Origin: Owenweeksia sp. TMED14
GTDB lineage: Bacteria > Bacteroidota > Bacteroidia > Flavobacteriales > Schleiferiaceae
Direction: 5' to 3'
DNA length: 64,000 nucleotides
Assembly (NCBI GenBank): GCA_949529985.1
Contig: CATIRS010000048.1
Location: 90,972 to 154,971, forward strand
Made by a program: the position numbers and the translations under genes. The notes under the pieces were generated by a model. It had not been told where the DNA came from. It saw only the letters and a program-made list of their open reading frames with translations, and searched no databases. Shown here in pieces: positions 17,943 to 27,348 of the stretch (position 1 is its first letter; each line of letters opens with the position of its first letter).

Positions 17943-18904
17943 AGTTTCAAAGTGCTATTAAGATTGAACTGGAAAAGTTTGACAAGGCCTTTCCAGAGGC
18001 CTTTAGTAGTAAGGTTGCTTTGCTGGATTTAATACTCCGCTATGCTGTAAAGCAAAAAGGAAAGCGAATTAGACCATCTCTTGTTCTATTAATCGCTAAA
18101 GCTTTAGCGGGGAATGTAAATGAACGTACTTACAGAGGAGCTACATTGGTAGAATTAATGCATACAGCAACTTTAGTCCATGATGATGTTGTTGATGAGT
18201 CATTTATCCGACGAAGCATATTTTCAATAAATGCTTTATGGAAAAACAAAATAGCTGTTTTAATTGGAGACTATATGCTTTCTAGAGTGTTGCTCTTAGC
18301 TGTTGAGCACGGAGACCACGACTTATTGGGGCTTGTTAGCCAGTCTGTACGAGAAATGTCAGAAGGGGAGCTGTTGCAGATTGAGAAGGCAAGAAAACTA
18401 GATATTGATGAAAAAATTTACTTAGAGATAATTTCAAAGAAAACAGCCTCATTGATTTCTGCATGCTGCGCGATTGGTGCTAGTTCGGTGAATGCAAACG
18501 CACTTCAAGTGAAAATGGCTACTAAATTTGGATTGGCTCTCGGAATGGCATTTCAAATTCAAGATGATCTTCTGGACTATAACAATTTTGGGAAAAGTGG
18601 TAAACCTGCGGGTATAGACGTTAAAGAACAAAAGATGACTTTGCCATTGATTTATGCATTGAAGGTTGCATCAAATAAAGACAAAAGAAAAATGATGCAA
18701 ATTGTTAGAAATAAAAAAGATGACCTCAAAAGCATTTCTTGGTTAATGAGCAAAGTTTTAGAATTGGGAGGACAAGATTATGCAAAAAGTTCAATGATGA
18801 AATATGAAGATGAAGCCATATTTCATTTGAATAAATTTCCGGGATCAGAAAGTAAAGAAGCCTTGCGTAAACTTGTATTTTTTGTTGTTAAGCGTGAGCT
18901 TTAG
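17939..18904 (+). CDS. Long-chain polyprenyl diphosphate synthase
   Basis: Trans-prenyltransferase that extends farnesyl or geranyl diphosphate with IPP, most likely making the side chain of menaquinone. Both aspartate-rich motifs are present: DDVVD at 82-86 and DDLLD at 209-213, plus KGKRIRPSLVLL and GDYMLSRVLLL. At 321 residues it belongs with IspB-type octaprenyl-like synthases; chain length cannot be fixed by eye. It is translationally coupled to the DjlA-like gene and precedes dnaG by 36 bp. Confidence 0.9.
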   Translation: MKFQSAIKIELEKFDKAFPEAFSSKVALLDLILRYAVKQKGKRIRPSLVLLIAKALAGNVNERTYRGATLVELMHTATLVHDDVVDESFIRRSIFSINALWKNKIAVLIGDYMLSRVLLLAVEHGDHDLLGLVSQSVREMSEGELLQIEKARKLDIDEKIYLEIISKKTASLISACCAIGASSVNANALQVKMATKFGLALGMAFQIQDDLLDYNNFGKSGKPAGIDVKEQKMTLPLIYALKVASNKDKRKMMQIVRNKKDDLKSISWLMSKVLELGGQDYAKSSMMKYEDEAIFHLNKFPGSESKEALRKLVFFVVKREL

Positions 18905-18940
18905 TTATCCTATAGATTCAAAATCATTATCTTTCCTTTT

Positions 18941-20869
18941 ATGGGCCGAATAACCTCATTATGTATTGAGAAAATTCATGACGCTACTCGTGTTGAAGAG
19001 GTTGTTGGAGAATTTGTACAGCTAAAAAAAAGCGGATCTACTTTTCGAGGATTAAGCCCTTTCTCAAATGAAAAGACACCATCATTTTATGTGGTTCCTT
19101 CAAAGCAAATATTTAAAGATTTTTCTTCAGGAAAAGGAGGCTCTGCCGTTACTTTTTTGATGGAGCACGAGCAAATGACTTATCCAGATGCTCTTCGTTG
19201 GATCGCTAAAAAATACAATATTGAGATTGAAGAAGAGGCAAGTTCAGATGAGGCGGATGAGCAACGTAGTATTCGCGAAAGCCTCCTAGCTGTTAATTTA
19301 TATGCTTCAAAAAAGTTTAGCGAATGGCTATGGGAGAATGAGCATGGAAGGTCCATTGGATTATCTTATTTTAAAGAACGTGGCTTTACCGAGGAGACCA
19401 TTCGGCGATTTGAATTAGGATTTCATCTTGAAGGCCGTTCAATTTTTTATGATTCAGCAATTAAAGCTGGTTATCAGGCAGAGGTCATCGTGCAGACTGG
19501 ACTCTCTATACTTCGTGAGGATAGTTCTTATGTAGATCGATTCTGGGGAAGAGTCATGTTTCCTATTCAAAGCTTGAGCGGTAGGGTAATAGGTTTTGGA
19601 GGGCGAACACTTAAGTCGAATATTAAGACTGCTAAATATTTAAATAGTCCAGAATCAGAAGTATATCATAAAAGTAAAGTTTTATATGGTCTTTATCAGG
19701 CAAAGCAGACGATTGCAAGAAATGATCGATGTTATCTTGTCGAAGGATATACAGATGTAATTTCTTTATCACAGGCTGGAGTTTTAAATGTAGTTTCTTC
19801 TTCTGGAACAGCTTTAACGATTGATCAAATAAGGTTAATTAAGAGATTAACGGATAATGTCACACTTCTTTATGATGGTGATGCAGCCGGAATAAGGGCA
19901 TCATTTCGAGGTATAGACTTACTACTTGAAGAAGGAGTACTCGTTCGCGTAGTCCCATTACCTGAAGGAGAGGATCCAGACACTTTAGCTCAATCATTAG
20001 ATCCCAAAGAACTTCTTGATTATTTAGCTCAGAAAGAGATTGATTTCATTCAGTATAAACTGGAGTCATTAATTGACAATGCGGAGAATGATCCTATTCA
20101 ACGCGCTGAAATGGTGAGAGATATTGTTCAAAGTATTGCTAAAATACCTGATGCAATTCTTCGCGAAGTATATATAAAAGATTCTGCAAAAAGGCTTGAT
20201 ATCGAAGAAAAAAGTCTCTTTTCAGAATTATACCGCATTATAAATTCTGGAGATAGAAAAATAGAAAAACAGCGTCAAGAGCTATCTCAAAGGAATTCAT
20301 TGGTAGTTGAGAAAAAAGAAACTGAGGATTCTAGACCCCCTTCTTCAGAAGATACATTGATGCAAATACTTTTGCTCAATGGATCTGATGAAGTTACTAT
20401 AGAAATTGATGACGATGAACCTTTCAGGGGTATGGCGGCCCAGTTCATCTTGGAAGAATTGTCATTAGATCAATTAGAATTTACATTCCCTGTTTATCAA
20501 TACATTTATAATGCTATGATGAAAGCGTATAGCCGGGATGAAAAATTTCTTGATGCTAGCTACTTTACGAGAGACCTCGACCCTATTGTTACCTCGGTTG
20601 TTGCAGAATTATTGGTAGATAAATATGTTCTTGCTGACTGGACGCGAAAGAACATTCACATACCAAAAAAAGAAGATAAGCTTTCAAATCATGTTTTGGA
20701 ATGTGTGTTTAGATTCAAGGAAGTGAAACTAAAAGAAATGATTTCTGAGCAGCAATTAAAACTATCGCAAACCATAGATGATAAAGAACGGTCAAGCCAA
20801 TTGCAAGAGTTTAACAATTTGATAGTTTTAAGAAATCGTCTTCACCAAAAACTTAATCGGATTCTTTAG
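18941..20869 (+). CDS. dnaG: DNA primase with degenerate zinc-binding domain
   Basis: Makes RNA primers for replication. The N-terminal CHC2-like domain (1-95) keeps the fold signature NEKTPSF but the four metal ligands are lost: Ser39 and Ser42 stand where Cys and His normally are, and Asp60 and Ser63 replace the second Cys pair (KDFSSGKGG). The catalytic core follows (GYFKERGFT-like region, GRVMFPIQSLSGRVIGFGGR) and the Toprim motifs VEGYTDVISL and LYDGDAAG are intact. The C-terminal part (about 440-642) is poorly conserved, as expected for the helicase-binding domain. It converges with the M1 peptidase gene and overlaps it by 17 bp. Confidence 0.95.
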   Translation: MGRITSLCIEKIHDATRVEEVVGEFVQLKKSGSTFRGLSPFSNEKTPSFYVVPSKQIFKDFSSGKGGSAVTFLMEHEQMTYPDALRWIAKKYNIEIEEEASSDEADEQRSIRESLLAVNLYASKKFSEWLWENEHGRSIGLSYFKERGFTEETIRRFELGFHLEGRSIFYDSAIKAGYQAEVIVQTGLSILREDSSYVDRFWGRVMFPIQSLSGRVIGFGGRTLKSNIKTAKYLNSPESEVYHKSKVLYGLYQAKQTIARNDRCYLVEGYTDVISLSQAGVLNVVSSSGTALTIDQIRLIKRLTDNVTLLYDGDAAGIRASFRGIDLLLEEGVLVRVVPLPEGEDPDTLAQSLDPKELLDYLAQKEIDFIQYKLESLIDNAENDPIQRAEMVRDIVQSIAKIPDAILREVYIKDSAKRLDIEEKSLFSELYRIINSGDRKIEKQRQELSQRNSLVVEKKETEDSRPPSSEDTLMQILLLNGSDEVTIEIDDDEPFRGMAAQFILEELSLDQLEFTFPVYQYIYNAMMKAYSRDEKFLDASYFTRDLDPIVTSVVAELLVDKYVLADWTRKNIHIPKKEDKLSNHVLECVFRFKEVKLKEMISEQQLKLSQTIDDKERSSQLQEFNNLIVLRNRLHQKLNRIL

Positions 20870-22769
20870 CTTCTTTTGATAATACAACATTTTCAAACAG
20901 ATCATCTAGAGTCTCTTGAGCTACTGAGTGGTATCCTTCTCGAGCCACAGTATAAATTTCTTCTGCAAAAACTTCTTGTTTAGCGTCGAGTAATGCTTTA
21001 TATATTGGGGTGAGAAATTTACGACGACCAACTTTTGTAAGGAATTCTCGGACTTTTATATTAAAATTATCATTTTGGTAATTTGCAGGAATGGCGATGA
21101 TAAACCATGACGATAATATCTCAGCATTGTTGGTTGTCGTAAATTTAAATTGATTGTCTAGAATAGATAGTTCAGTTTTAGAAATTTTATTTTCCCCCAA
21201 TATTTGCAAGAAATGGAGCCATTCCTGAGTGCTCCAAGTTGACGTGGAATCAGGAGTTTTACCATTATTCAAAAATAAGTTTACTGAACTTTCAACTGCT
21301 AAAAACTTTTTAGGACTAACTAATGGGCAATTATCAGGTAATCCAACGCCATAAATCCAGTTTTCTAAATCTGCTGATTCCCATTGATAGTCATCTAATA
21401 AATTTGTCCGCAGGTATTTTATAAATTCAGTTGTTGTGATAGATTGAAACTTATATGATTTGAAGTAAGCCTTCAAAAACTCATCGAAATTTTTTCGTCC
21501 AACTAGACTTTCTACAACTAATAAAAAATGAAAGCCTTTATCATAGGCTATCGCAGTTACGCCATCATCTGGGTTTCGTCCAATTAAATCAATAGATAAT
21601 TTTGTATCATTAGGCCTATTGACCATAAGTTCGTCAACTTCCGATATTAAATCGGAATGCGAAAGTTTACGCAACATATCCGAATAATCTTTTCCATACA
21701 CGGATTCCATTATTCTATTTTCAAAATAAACAGTAAATCCCTCATTTAGCCAAAAGTCGTTCCAAGAGCCATTTGTCACTAAGTTTCCACTCCATGAGTG
21801 GGCTAATTCATGCGCAATTAATGCAACGAGTGACCTATCACCAGTAATTACTGTCGGTGTTAAAAATGTCAGTCGAGGGTTTTCCATCCCTCCAAACGGA
21901 AAAGAGGCCGGAAGAACAAGTAAGTCATACCTCTCCCATTCATATGGTCCGTATAATTTTTCTGCTGCTTGAATCATATTTTCAGTCTCGCCAAATTCCC
22001 AGGAAGCTGAACTCAATATTTCGGGTTCAGAATATACTCCGGTTCTTGGCCCCGTTGCTTGGAAGGAAATATCACCAACGGCTAGGGCCATTAGATAGCT
22101 TGGAATAGGTTGATTCATTTCAAATTCATAAATTCCATCTGGTGATAATTTAGTTGGATTTGACGCACTCATTAATGCCATCATCCCAATAGGAGCTTTA
22201 ATCTTGGCTTTATATGTGAATCTTATTCCTGGACTGTCCTGCAATGGAATCCATGTTCTAGCTAGTATCGCTTGACTCTGCGTGAACAAAAATGGCTTTG
22301 TTTTTCCATTGGTCTGTTCTGGGTTAAGCCATTGTAAAGCTTTTGCAGCAGGGCTTGTTTCATAATTGATAATTATTGTGTAGTCTCCAGTGATCTGTTT
22401 TTTTGGATAAATCGTTAATTCTGACCCTAGAGTTGGATCTTTTAAACCAAGATCAAAATCGATAGACTCTAAATTATTTTCTGATTTAAACTCACTTATG
22501 TTTTTAATATTTAGGTCGTAAGAATCAAGTTTAATTGTATCGGCTCCATTGCATTGGAAAGTTATTTTTGCTGTTCCAATAAGAATACTTCTCTCAAAAT
22601 TTACTTCGAGATCAAGTTCCAAATTATTTATGACAGCCTTTATTGGATCGGCAAAAGAATGGTGATCTTTTGGGAACATATCTAAATTAGAATATTGTTT
22701 ATTTTTCTTCTGGCAGCCTGACACTAAGAGGATGAAAGAAACAAATACAATTATAATATTATTAGTCAT
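20853..22769 (-). CDS. M1 family metallo-aminopeptidase, lipoprotein
   Basis: Zinc aminopeptidase of the leukotriene-A4-hydrolase-like branch, 638 residues. A lipoprotein signal ends at Cys19 (LVSGC), so it is anchored in a periplasm-facing membrane. The order is an N-terminal beta domain, the substrate motif GGMEN (293-297), the zinc site HELAH (His320, Glu321, His324) with the third ligand Glu343 in WLNEGF, and a C-terminal helical domain. It degrades peptides, probably from imported or extracellular protein. Only 51 bp separate it from the DUF502 gene upstream on the same strand. Confidence 0.93.
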   Translation of the reverse strand: MTNNIIIVFVSFILLVSGCQKKNKQYSNLDMFPKDHHSFADPIKAVINNLELDLEVNFERSILIGTAKITFQCNGADTIKLDSYDLNIKNISEFKSENNLESIDFDLGLKDPTLGSELTIYPKKQITGDYTIIINYETSPAAKALQWLNPEQTNGKTKPFLFTQSQAILARTWIPLQDSPGIRFTYKAKIKAPIGMMALMSASNPTKLSPDGIYEFEMNQPIPSYLMALAVGDISFQATGPRTGVYSEPEILSSASWEFGETENMIQAAEKLYGPYEWERYDLLVLPASFPFGGMENPRLTFLTPTVITGDRSLVALIAHELAHSWSGNLVTNGSWNDFWLNEGFTVYFENRIMESVYGKDYSDMLRKLSHSDLISEVDELMVNRPNDTKLSIDLIGRNPDDGVTAIAYDKGFHFLLVVESLVGRKNFDEFLKAYFKSYKFQSITTTEFIKYLRTNLLDDYQWESADLENWIYGVGLPDNCPLVSPKKFLAVESSVNLFLNNGKTPDSTSTWSTQEWLHFLQILGENKISKTELSILDNQFKFTTTNNAEILSSWFIIAIPANYQNDNFNIKVREFLTKVGRRKFLTPIYKALLDAKQEVFAEEIYTVAREGYHSVAQETLDDLFENVVLSKEAKESD

Positions 22770-22820
22770 AATGAAATTTTTTGTCTTGAAATGTTTAATT
22801 TAAAGTATTTAAATTTTAAT

Positions 22821-23372
22821 TTATTTACTTCCTGTTACTCCTCCAGCAATGATATATTTCATAATCTCTGTTGAGCTTGCATCAAGAGGTTCAACATAAG
22901 TTTTTGGGACCATAAATACTTGTCCAGAAATAGCAAGTGAATGAGGAACATATACCGTGATCAATTCATCATTTTCAGTCCCGAGATTTTCTAATTCTTC
23001 ATCGGTAATAAATCCTATACGTCGAATTTCTTCAGATAGAGAAAGTCTTAACAAAACTGGCTGTTGAAAGCCTTTATTTTTCCCTGTTAATGATTTCATC
23101 ACATCGTTTATTGATGAATATATAATCTTCACAAGTGGGACGGTTTTCAGGATTTTATCAGCAAATTTTATAAAACGGAATTTCAAGAAAAATCCTCCAA
23201 TAAAGCCTATTAGTGTTATTATAGTTATTAATGTCAACAGTCCCAACCCAGGAATATTTAATGGTATGAGGTCATCTAAATAACTTAATACTGACCACAG
23301 AAAATAGAATGTAATTGCTACGGGAGCTGTGTAAAGTAATCCTTGAATGAAGTAGTAAAATAAACGTTTCAT
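22821..23372 (-). CDS. DUF502 family membrane protein
   Basis: A 183-residue protein with two N-terminal membrane helices (about 6-30 and 43-65) followed by a conserved soluble region: VPLVKIIYSSINDVMKSL, RIGFITDEE, VYVPHSLAISGQVFMVPK. This is the DUF502 pattern, of unknown function and widespread in bacteria and plants. No partner is evident. The ATG at 23372 follows a 69-bp gap after the alkyltransferase-like gene. Confidence 0.88.
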   Translation of the reverse strand: MKRLFYYFIQGLLYTAPVAITFYFLWSVLSYLDDLIPLNIPGLGLLTLITIITLIGFIGGFFLKFRFIKFADKILKTVPLVKIIYSSINDVMKSLTGKNKGFQQPVLLRLSLSEEIRRIGFITDEELENLGTENDELITVYVPHSLAISGQVFMVPKTYVEPLDASSTEIMKYIIAGGVTGSK

Positions 23373-23441
23373 GATATTAAATTTCTATTGACTGCTCAGT
23401 ATTTGTTTTTGTAACTATGTTGAACTAAGTTATGACGCATT

Positions 23442-23873
23442 TCACTCTGGAAATTCAATTTCACTGGTTTCAATATCTTTTTGAAGTTCAATAATTGGAT
23501 TCCAGAAAATTTCCTGGAAGTTTTGAATTTTATTATTAATTACTCGAATTCCCTCTTTATTTAAAAGAGATTCCATCTCATTAATACTCCCAAAGTGGTG
23601 TTTCCCAGTCAAAAGTCCGGCACGATTGACTACTCTATGCGCTGGAATACTAGGCGAGGCGTGACTCTTATTCATTGCATAGCCAACGGTGCGAGAAGCT
23701 CCTTTGGCACCTAAAACCTCAGCAATAGCTCCATACGATGTAACCCTGCCAGACGGAATTTTTTTTACGATCTTGTATACATCGTCATAAAAGTTTTTTG
23801 GTAGAGGCACTGTTATTTTTAAGATGGAAATGAAAATTTTAAATAAGTAATAGGTTTGCCGCTCTTGATCCAT
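23442..23873 (-). CDS. Alkyltransferase-like (ATL) DNA-binding protein
   Basis: Homologous to the C-terminal domain of O6-alkylguanine-DNA alkyltransferase, but the acceptor Cys of PCHRV is Ala (PAHRV, residues 77-81), so it cannot accept the alkyl group. Such ATL proteins bind alkylated bases and hand them to nucleotide excision repair. The helix-turn-helix part IPSGRVTSYGAIAEVLGAKGASRTVGYAM and the following NRAGLLTG are intact. The only ATG (23873) makes a 55-bp overlap with trmB and adds about 25 N-terminal residues not typical of the family; a GTG at 23810 would give a more usual length. The true start is therefore uncertain. Confidence 0.88.
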   Translation of the reverse strand: MDQERQTYYLFKIFISILKITVPLPKNFYDDVYKIVKKIPSGRVTSYGAIAEVLGAKGASRTVGYAMNKSHASPSIPAHRVVNRAGLLTGKHHFGSINEMESLLNKEGIRVINNKIQNFQEIFWNPIIELQKDIETSEIEFPE

Positions 23874-24499
23874 ATTTTTTCATAATATGTCTTTGTGGCA
23901 AAGGCATCGTGATCCGGTTTATCTGTTAACTGTTTATATATATCATGGTATGATTCATGAATCGTGAGATCACGAGTCTTAATTATGCCATGCAAGTAGC
24001 CGTGTAGGAATTCGCTATCAGATTTTAAATGGATTACGCCTCCGGGCTTTAATAATTGTTGGTAGGTATATAAAAATTCTGGTCCAATCATACGATGCTT
24101 TGCCCTTTGATGTTTGATTTGTGGATCTGGAAACGTAATCCATATCTCATCAATTTCTCCAGGGTTAAAGCAATATTTAATCCATTCAATTCTAGTTCTT
24201 AAAAATCCAATATTACTCAAGCCATCTGCTAGAACCGCCTTGGCGCCATACCACATGCGCGCACCTTTGATGTCAACACCAATATAGTTTTTACTTGGAT
24301 TAAGTAATCCAAGCTTTGTAGAGTACTCTCCCCGCCCACACCCCAATTCAATTATAATTGGGTTGCTGTTTTTAAAGAAATCAGAATTCCATTTACCACT
24401 TAATTCTAGCCTCTCTAATACTTCATCTTTGGTTGGTTGAATGACGTGACTTAATGTATCTAGTTCCTGAAATCGAGCAAGTTTATTTTTCCCTCCCAT
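23819..24499 (-). CDS. trmB: tRNA (guanine-N7-)-methyltransferase
   Basis: SAM-dependent enzyme forming m7G46 in tRNA variable loops. The 226-residue protein has the family motifs IIELGCGRGEYSTKLG (SAM binding), NYIGVDIKGARMWYGAK, the signature ITFPDPQIKHQRAKHRM, and LKPGGVIHLKSDSEFL. The ATG at 24499 follows directly after the recJ stop, so the two are coupled. The N-terminal start MGGKNKLARF is the usual Bacteroidota form. Confidence 0.95.
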   Translation of the reverse strand: MGGKNKLARFQELDTLSHVIQPTKDEVLERLELSGKWNSDFFKNSNPIIIELGCGRGEYSTKLGLLNPSKNYIGVDIKGARMWYGAKAVLADGLSNIGFLRTRIEWIKYCFNPGEIDEIWITFPDPQIKHQRAKHRMIGPEFLYTYQQLLKPGGVIHLKSDSEFLHGYLHGIIKTRDLTIHESYHDIYKQLTDKPDHDAFATKTYYEKIWIKSGKPITYLKFSFPS

Positions 24500-26200
24500 T
24501 TAATTAGCATTTTGTAGATCAATAATTCGAGCTTGCCTTTGTCGCTGACCTCTAAAGTAATTCCACTCTAGTATTACGGCGGCATTTACTAATCTATTCT
24601 CTGGCCGAAACTCCCCCCACCCAAAGCCAATAGCAGGAATTTGCGCTCCAGATATTGGATTCGTTAAAAAGGTCTTTAAATGTTTATCCATGGTCATATA
24701 AGTTGTTTTTTCCATCGTCACTTTGTAAAGTCCCCAGACAGGTGACTCATTACCCATTCCAAATGGTTCAAGCTTTTCAAGCAATGAGCAAAGGGAGTCA
24801 TTTAAATCTTCAGGCTGGGCAGAGGTATCAATTAATTGCTCAGGCTCTCTTTGATTCATCGCCCAATTTTTATTTACAGATAAGTTAAATGCGGCGCGAA
24901 AAGAGTCTAGGTCATTTGGATTTAATGTAATTCCCGCCGCAGCATGATGCCCTCCAAATTGAATAAGATGCTCCGAAGCCTCATCTATTGAATTATATAT
25001 GTTTAATCCGGGGACAGATCTTGCGCTACCGGTAAGAATCCCATCGTGTTCAGTAAGAACAATAGTTGGCTTATGAAAATGCTCCACCATGCGCTGTGCT
25101 ACGATCCCTAAGACCCCTTTATGCCATTCCTTTCCTACTAGAATCAGTGCGATGTCATCCTTTAACTTGACTGCTAATTTTATAGCATTTAAACTCACCA
25201 TTTTTTCTGTTGCTCTTCTTTTTAAATTGTGGTTTTCAATTTCTAATCTAAGTTCTTCTAAGAGTTTTGGATTTGGAGTAGTAAGTAGATCTACAGCTAA
25301 ATGCCCATGCCCCATTCTCCCAGCAGCATTGATTTTTGGACCAATTGCAAAAACAACATCTTGAAGGGTCACTAAGCCTTCTTTCTTAACTCCTAAAAGA
25401 GCGGAAATTGATGGCCTGGGATCATTGTTCATGATGTCCAACCCTTTCTTTACTATAAATCTGTTGATTCCTGTCAATGGAACCATGTCTGCTCCGATAC
25501 TTACTGCAACGAGGTCCATTAATGTGTCTAATTCTGATACGTCGAGTTTTCCAGCTTTATAAACCGCGCGGCATAGCATATATCCCACACCACAACCTGA
25601 AAGTTCTTTATGAGGGAAAGGACAGTCTTTTCGTTTTGGATTTATTACCGCCATCGCAGAAGGAAGGATTTGACCTGGAGTGTGATGATCGGTTACTATC
25701 ACGTCTAATCCTCGTTGATTGGCGTAATCAACAAGTTCATTAGCTTTTATTCCACAATCTAAAGTGATTAATACGGATGCTCCATTCTCAACTGCATTAT
25801 CTATACCTTTTTTGGAAAGTCCATAGCCTTCTAAATACCGATCAGGTATATATGTTAAAATTCGCCAACCTCCTCTTTTAAGTGCTAAACTCATCGTTGA
25901 AACAGCTGTTGTTCCATCAACATCATAATCTCCAAAAATGAAAATAGTTTCTCTGTTTTTTTTTGCTAAAAGCAATCGGTTTGACGCTATTGGCATGTCC
26001 ACCATCTGCATTGGATCTATTGAATAAATTGAAACACCAGGAGTCCAATTTAAAATATCATTCAGTGTATTGAATCCTCTCTGGATAAGTATTTCTGACA
26101 AGGGGCCGTATTTTTCGCCAATAATTGATTTCATTTTTTGAATCCTATTTGGCTCTCCCTGCGCCTTAAGACGCCATTTTTTTTGAGGCCTATCGATCAT
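24500..26200 (-). CDS. recJ: Single-stranded-DNA-specific exonuclease RecJ
   Basis: 5'-3' exonuclease in recombination and mismatch repair. DHH-type metal motifs are visible: FGDYDVDGTTAVS, ITLDCGI, VIVTDHHTPG, and the DHHA1 motif QFGGHHAAAGITL. The 566-residue length is the normal compact form. The start ATG overlaps the stop of the upstream DAHP synthase gene (ATGA at 26197-26200) and the stop abuts trmB, placing it in the middle of a tightly packed operon. Confidence 0.96.
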   Translation of the reverse strand: MIDRPQKKWRLKAQGEPNRIQKMKSIIGEKYGPLSEILIQRGFNTLNDILNWTPGVSIYSIDPMQMVDMPIASNRLLLAKKNRETIFIFGDYDVDGTTAVSTMSLALKRGGWRILTYIPDRYLEGYGLSKKGIDNAVENGASVLITLDCGIKANELVDYANQRGLDVIVTDHHTPGQILPSAMAVINPKRKDCPFPHKELSGCGVGYMLCRAVYKAGKLDVSELDTLMDLVAVSIGADMVPLTGINRFIVKKGLDIMNNDPRPSISALLGVKKEGLVTLQDVVFAIGPKINAAGRMGHGHLAVDLLTTPNPKLLEELRLEIENHNLKRRATEKMVSLNAIKLAVKLKDDIALILVGKEWHKGVLGIVAQRMVEHFHKPTIVLTEHDGILTGSARSVPGLNIYNSIDEASEHLIQFGGHHAAAGITLNPNDLDSFRAAFNLSVNKNWAMNQREPEQLIDTSAQPEDLNDSLCSLLEKLEPFGMGNESPVWGLYKVTMEKTTYMTMDKHLKTFLTNPISGAQIPAIGFGWGEFRPENRLVNAAVILEWNYFRGQRQRQARIIDLQNAN

Positions 26201-27303
26201 TCTTGCCTACGTAAAGTTTGATAAATTTTAGTTTGATGTTCGACAGAGTACTTGTGAATTATTTGGAATAAATCTTTTATAAATTCTTGATTTAGACCTA
26301 GATCATTAGCTTGATCTCCTCTCTGTTTCAATAGGTCAAACCATCGTTCCATTTGAAATATACTGGCAGAATTATTTGCTTTTATATGTCCTAGTTCATC
26401 AACAATTTTCATACGTTTTTCTAGTAGCTCAACAACTTTCACATCGAGTTCATCAAGCATTACCCTTTGTTCCGAGATCAGTTCTTGTAATTCTAATGGT
26501 GTTACTGATTTAGATTTTATTTCTAAATGTTCGAGTAATGAATGAAGCTCTAATGGCGTGATTTGCTGATCTGGATCGCTTAAAGCGTGTTTGGGACTTT
26601 GATGAACCTCTATCATTAACCCATCCATTTGGAGATCCATTGCTACTTGAGCAATTTGTTCAACTAACCCCCGTTTCCCCGCGATGTGACTTGGGTCACA
26701 AAGGATTGGTATTTCCGGAGCAAGCCTTCTAAGGTCGAAACTTATTTCCCATTTAGGGTCGTTCCTATAAGGAGCAGAATTACTGGCAAAGAACCCTCTA
26801 TGAACTCCGGCAAGACTAGAGATTCCGCTCTTGTTTAGACGCTCGAATGCACCAACCCATAAACCTATGTCAGCGTGAATAGGGTTCTTCACTAATATTG
26901 GAATATTTGTTCCCTTTAAAGCCTCAGCAATTTCTTGGACATAGAATGGGTTGACTGTAGTTCGAGCACCAATCCAAAGTGCATCAGCCGAAGCTCTAAG
27001 AGCATGTTCAACGTGCTTTGCGTTTGCAATTTCGACAGTGAAAGGCATACCTATTTCACTTCGCATGTTTTGTAGCCACTCGAGCCCAATATGACCAACT
27101 CCTTCAAATTGACCTGGTCTAGTTCGTGGCTTCCAGATTCCAGATCTGAAAATGTTTATTTTTCCGCTTGATTTAAGTTTAATGGCCGTTTCAAGGACTT
27201 GCTGTTCGGATTCTGCGGAGCATGGGCCAGCTATTATTAACGGCTTGGATGCAGATATTTCCCAATGGCCCCATTTTCGAATATTTTTATTGCTAGAATC
27301 CAT
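26197..27303 (-). CDS. Bifunctional DAHP synthase / chorismate mutase
   Basis: Catalyses the first step of aromatic amino acid synthesis and the branch to prephenate. Residues about 18-265 are an AroA-beta/KDOPS-type DAHP synthase (PLIIAGPCSAESEQQV, IFRSGIWKPRTRPGQFEG, LVKNPIHAD, LCDPSHIAGKRG, MIEVHQSPKHALSD). Residues about 275-360 are an AroQ-type helical chorismate mutase (LDVKVVELLEKRMKIVDELGHIK). This C-terminal fusion is the usual Bacteroidota arrangement and suggests allosteric control through the mutase domain. It overlaps recJ by four bases. Confidence 0.94.
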   Translation of the reverse strand: MDSSNKNIRKWGHWEISASKPLIIAGPCSAESEQQVLETAIKLKSSGKINIFRSGIWKPRTRPGQFEGVGHIGLEWLQNMRSEIGMPFTVEIANAKHVEHALRASADALWIGARTTVNPFYVQEIAEALKGTNIPILVKNPIHADIGLWVGAFERLNKSGISSLAGVHRGFFASNSAPYRNDPKWEISFDLRRLAPEIPILCDPSHIAGKRGLVEQIAQVAMDLQMDGLMIEVHQSPKHALSDPDQQITPLELHSLLEHLEIKSKSVTPLELQELISEQRVMLDELDVKVVELLEKRMKIVDELGHIKANNSASIFQMERWFDLLKQRGDQANDLGLNQEFIKDLFQIIHKYSVEHQTKIYQTLRRQE

Positions 27304-27348
27304 ATGGACGTAAAGATATCCAGGTTAATAGAAGAATTTTAGTGCTTT

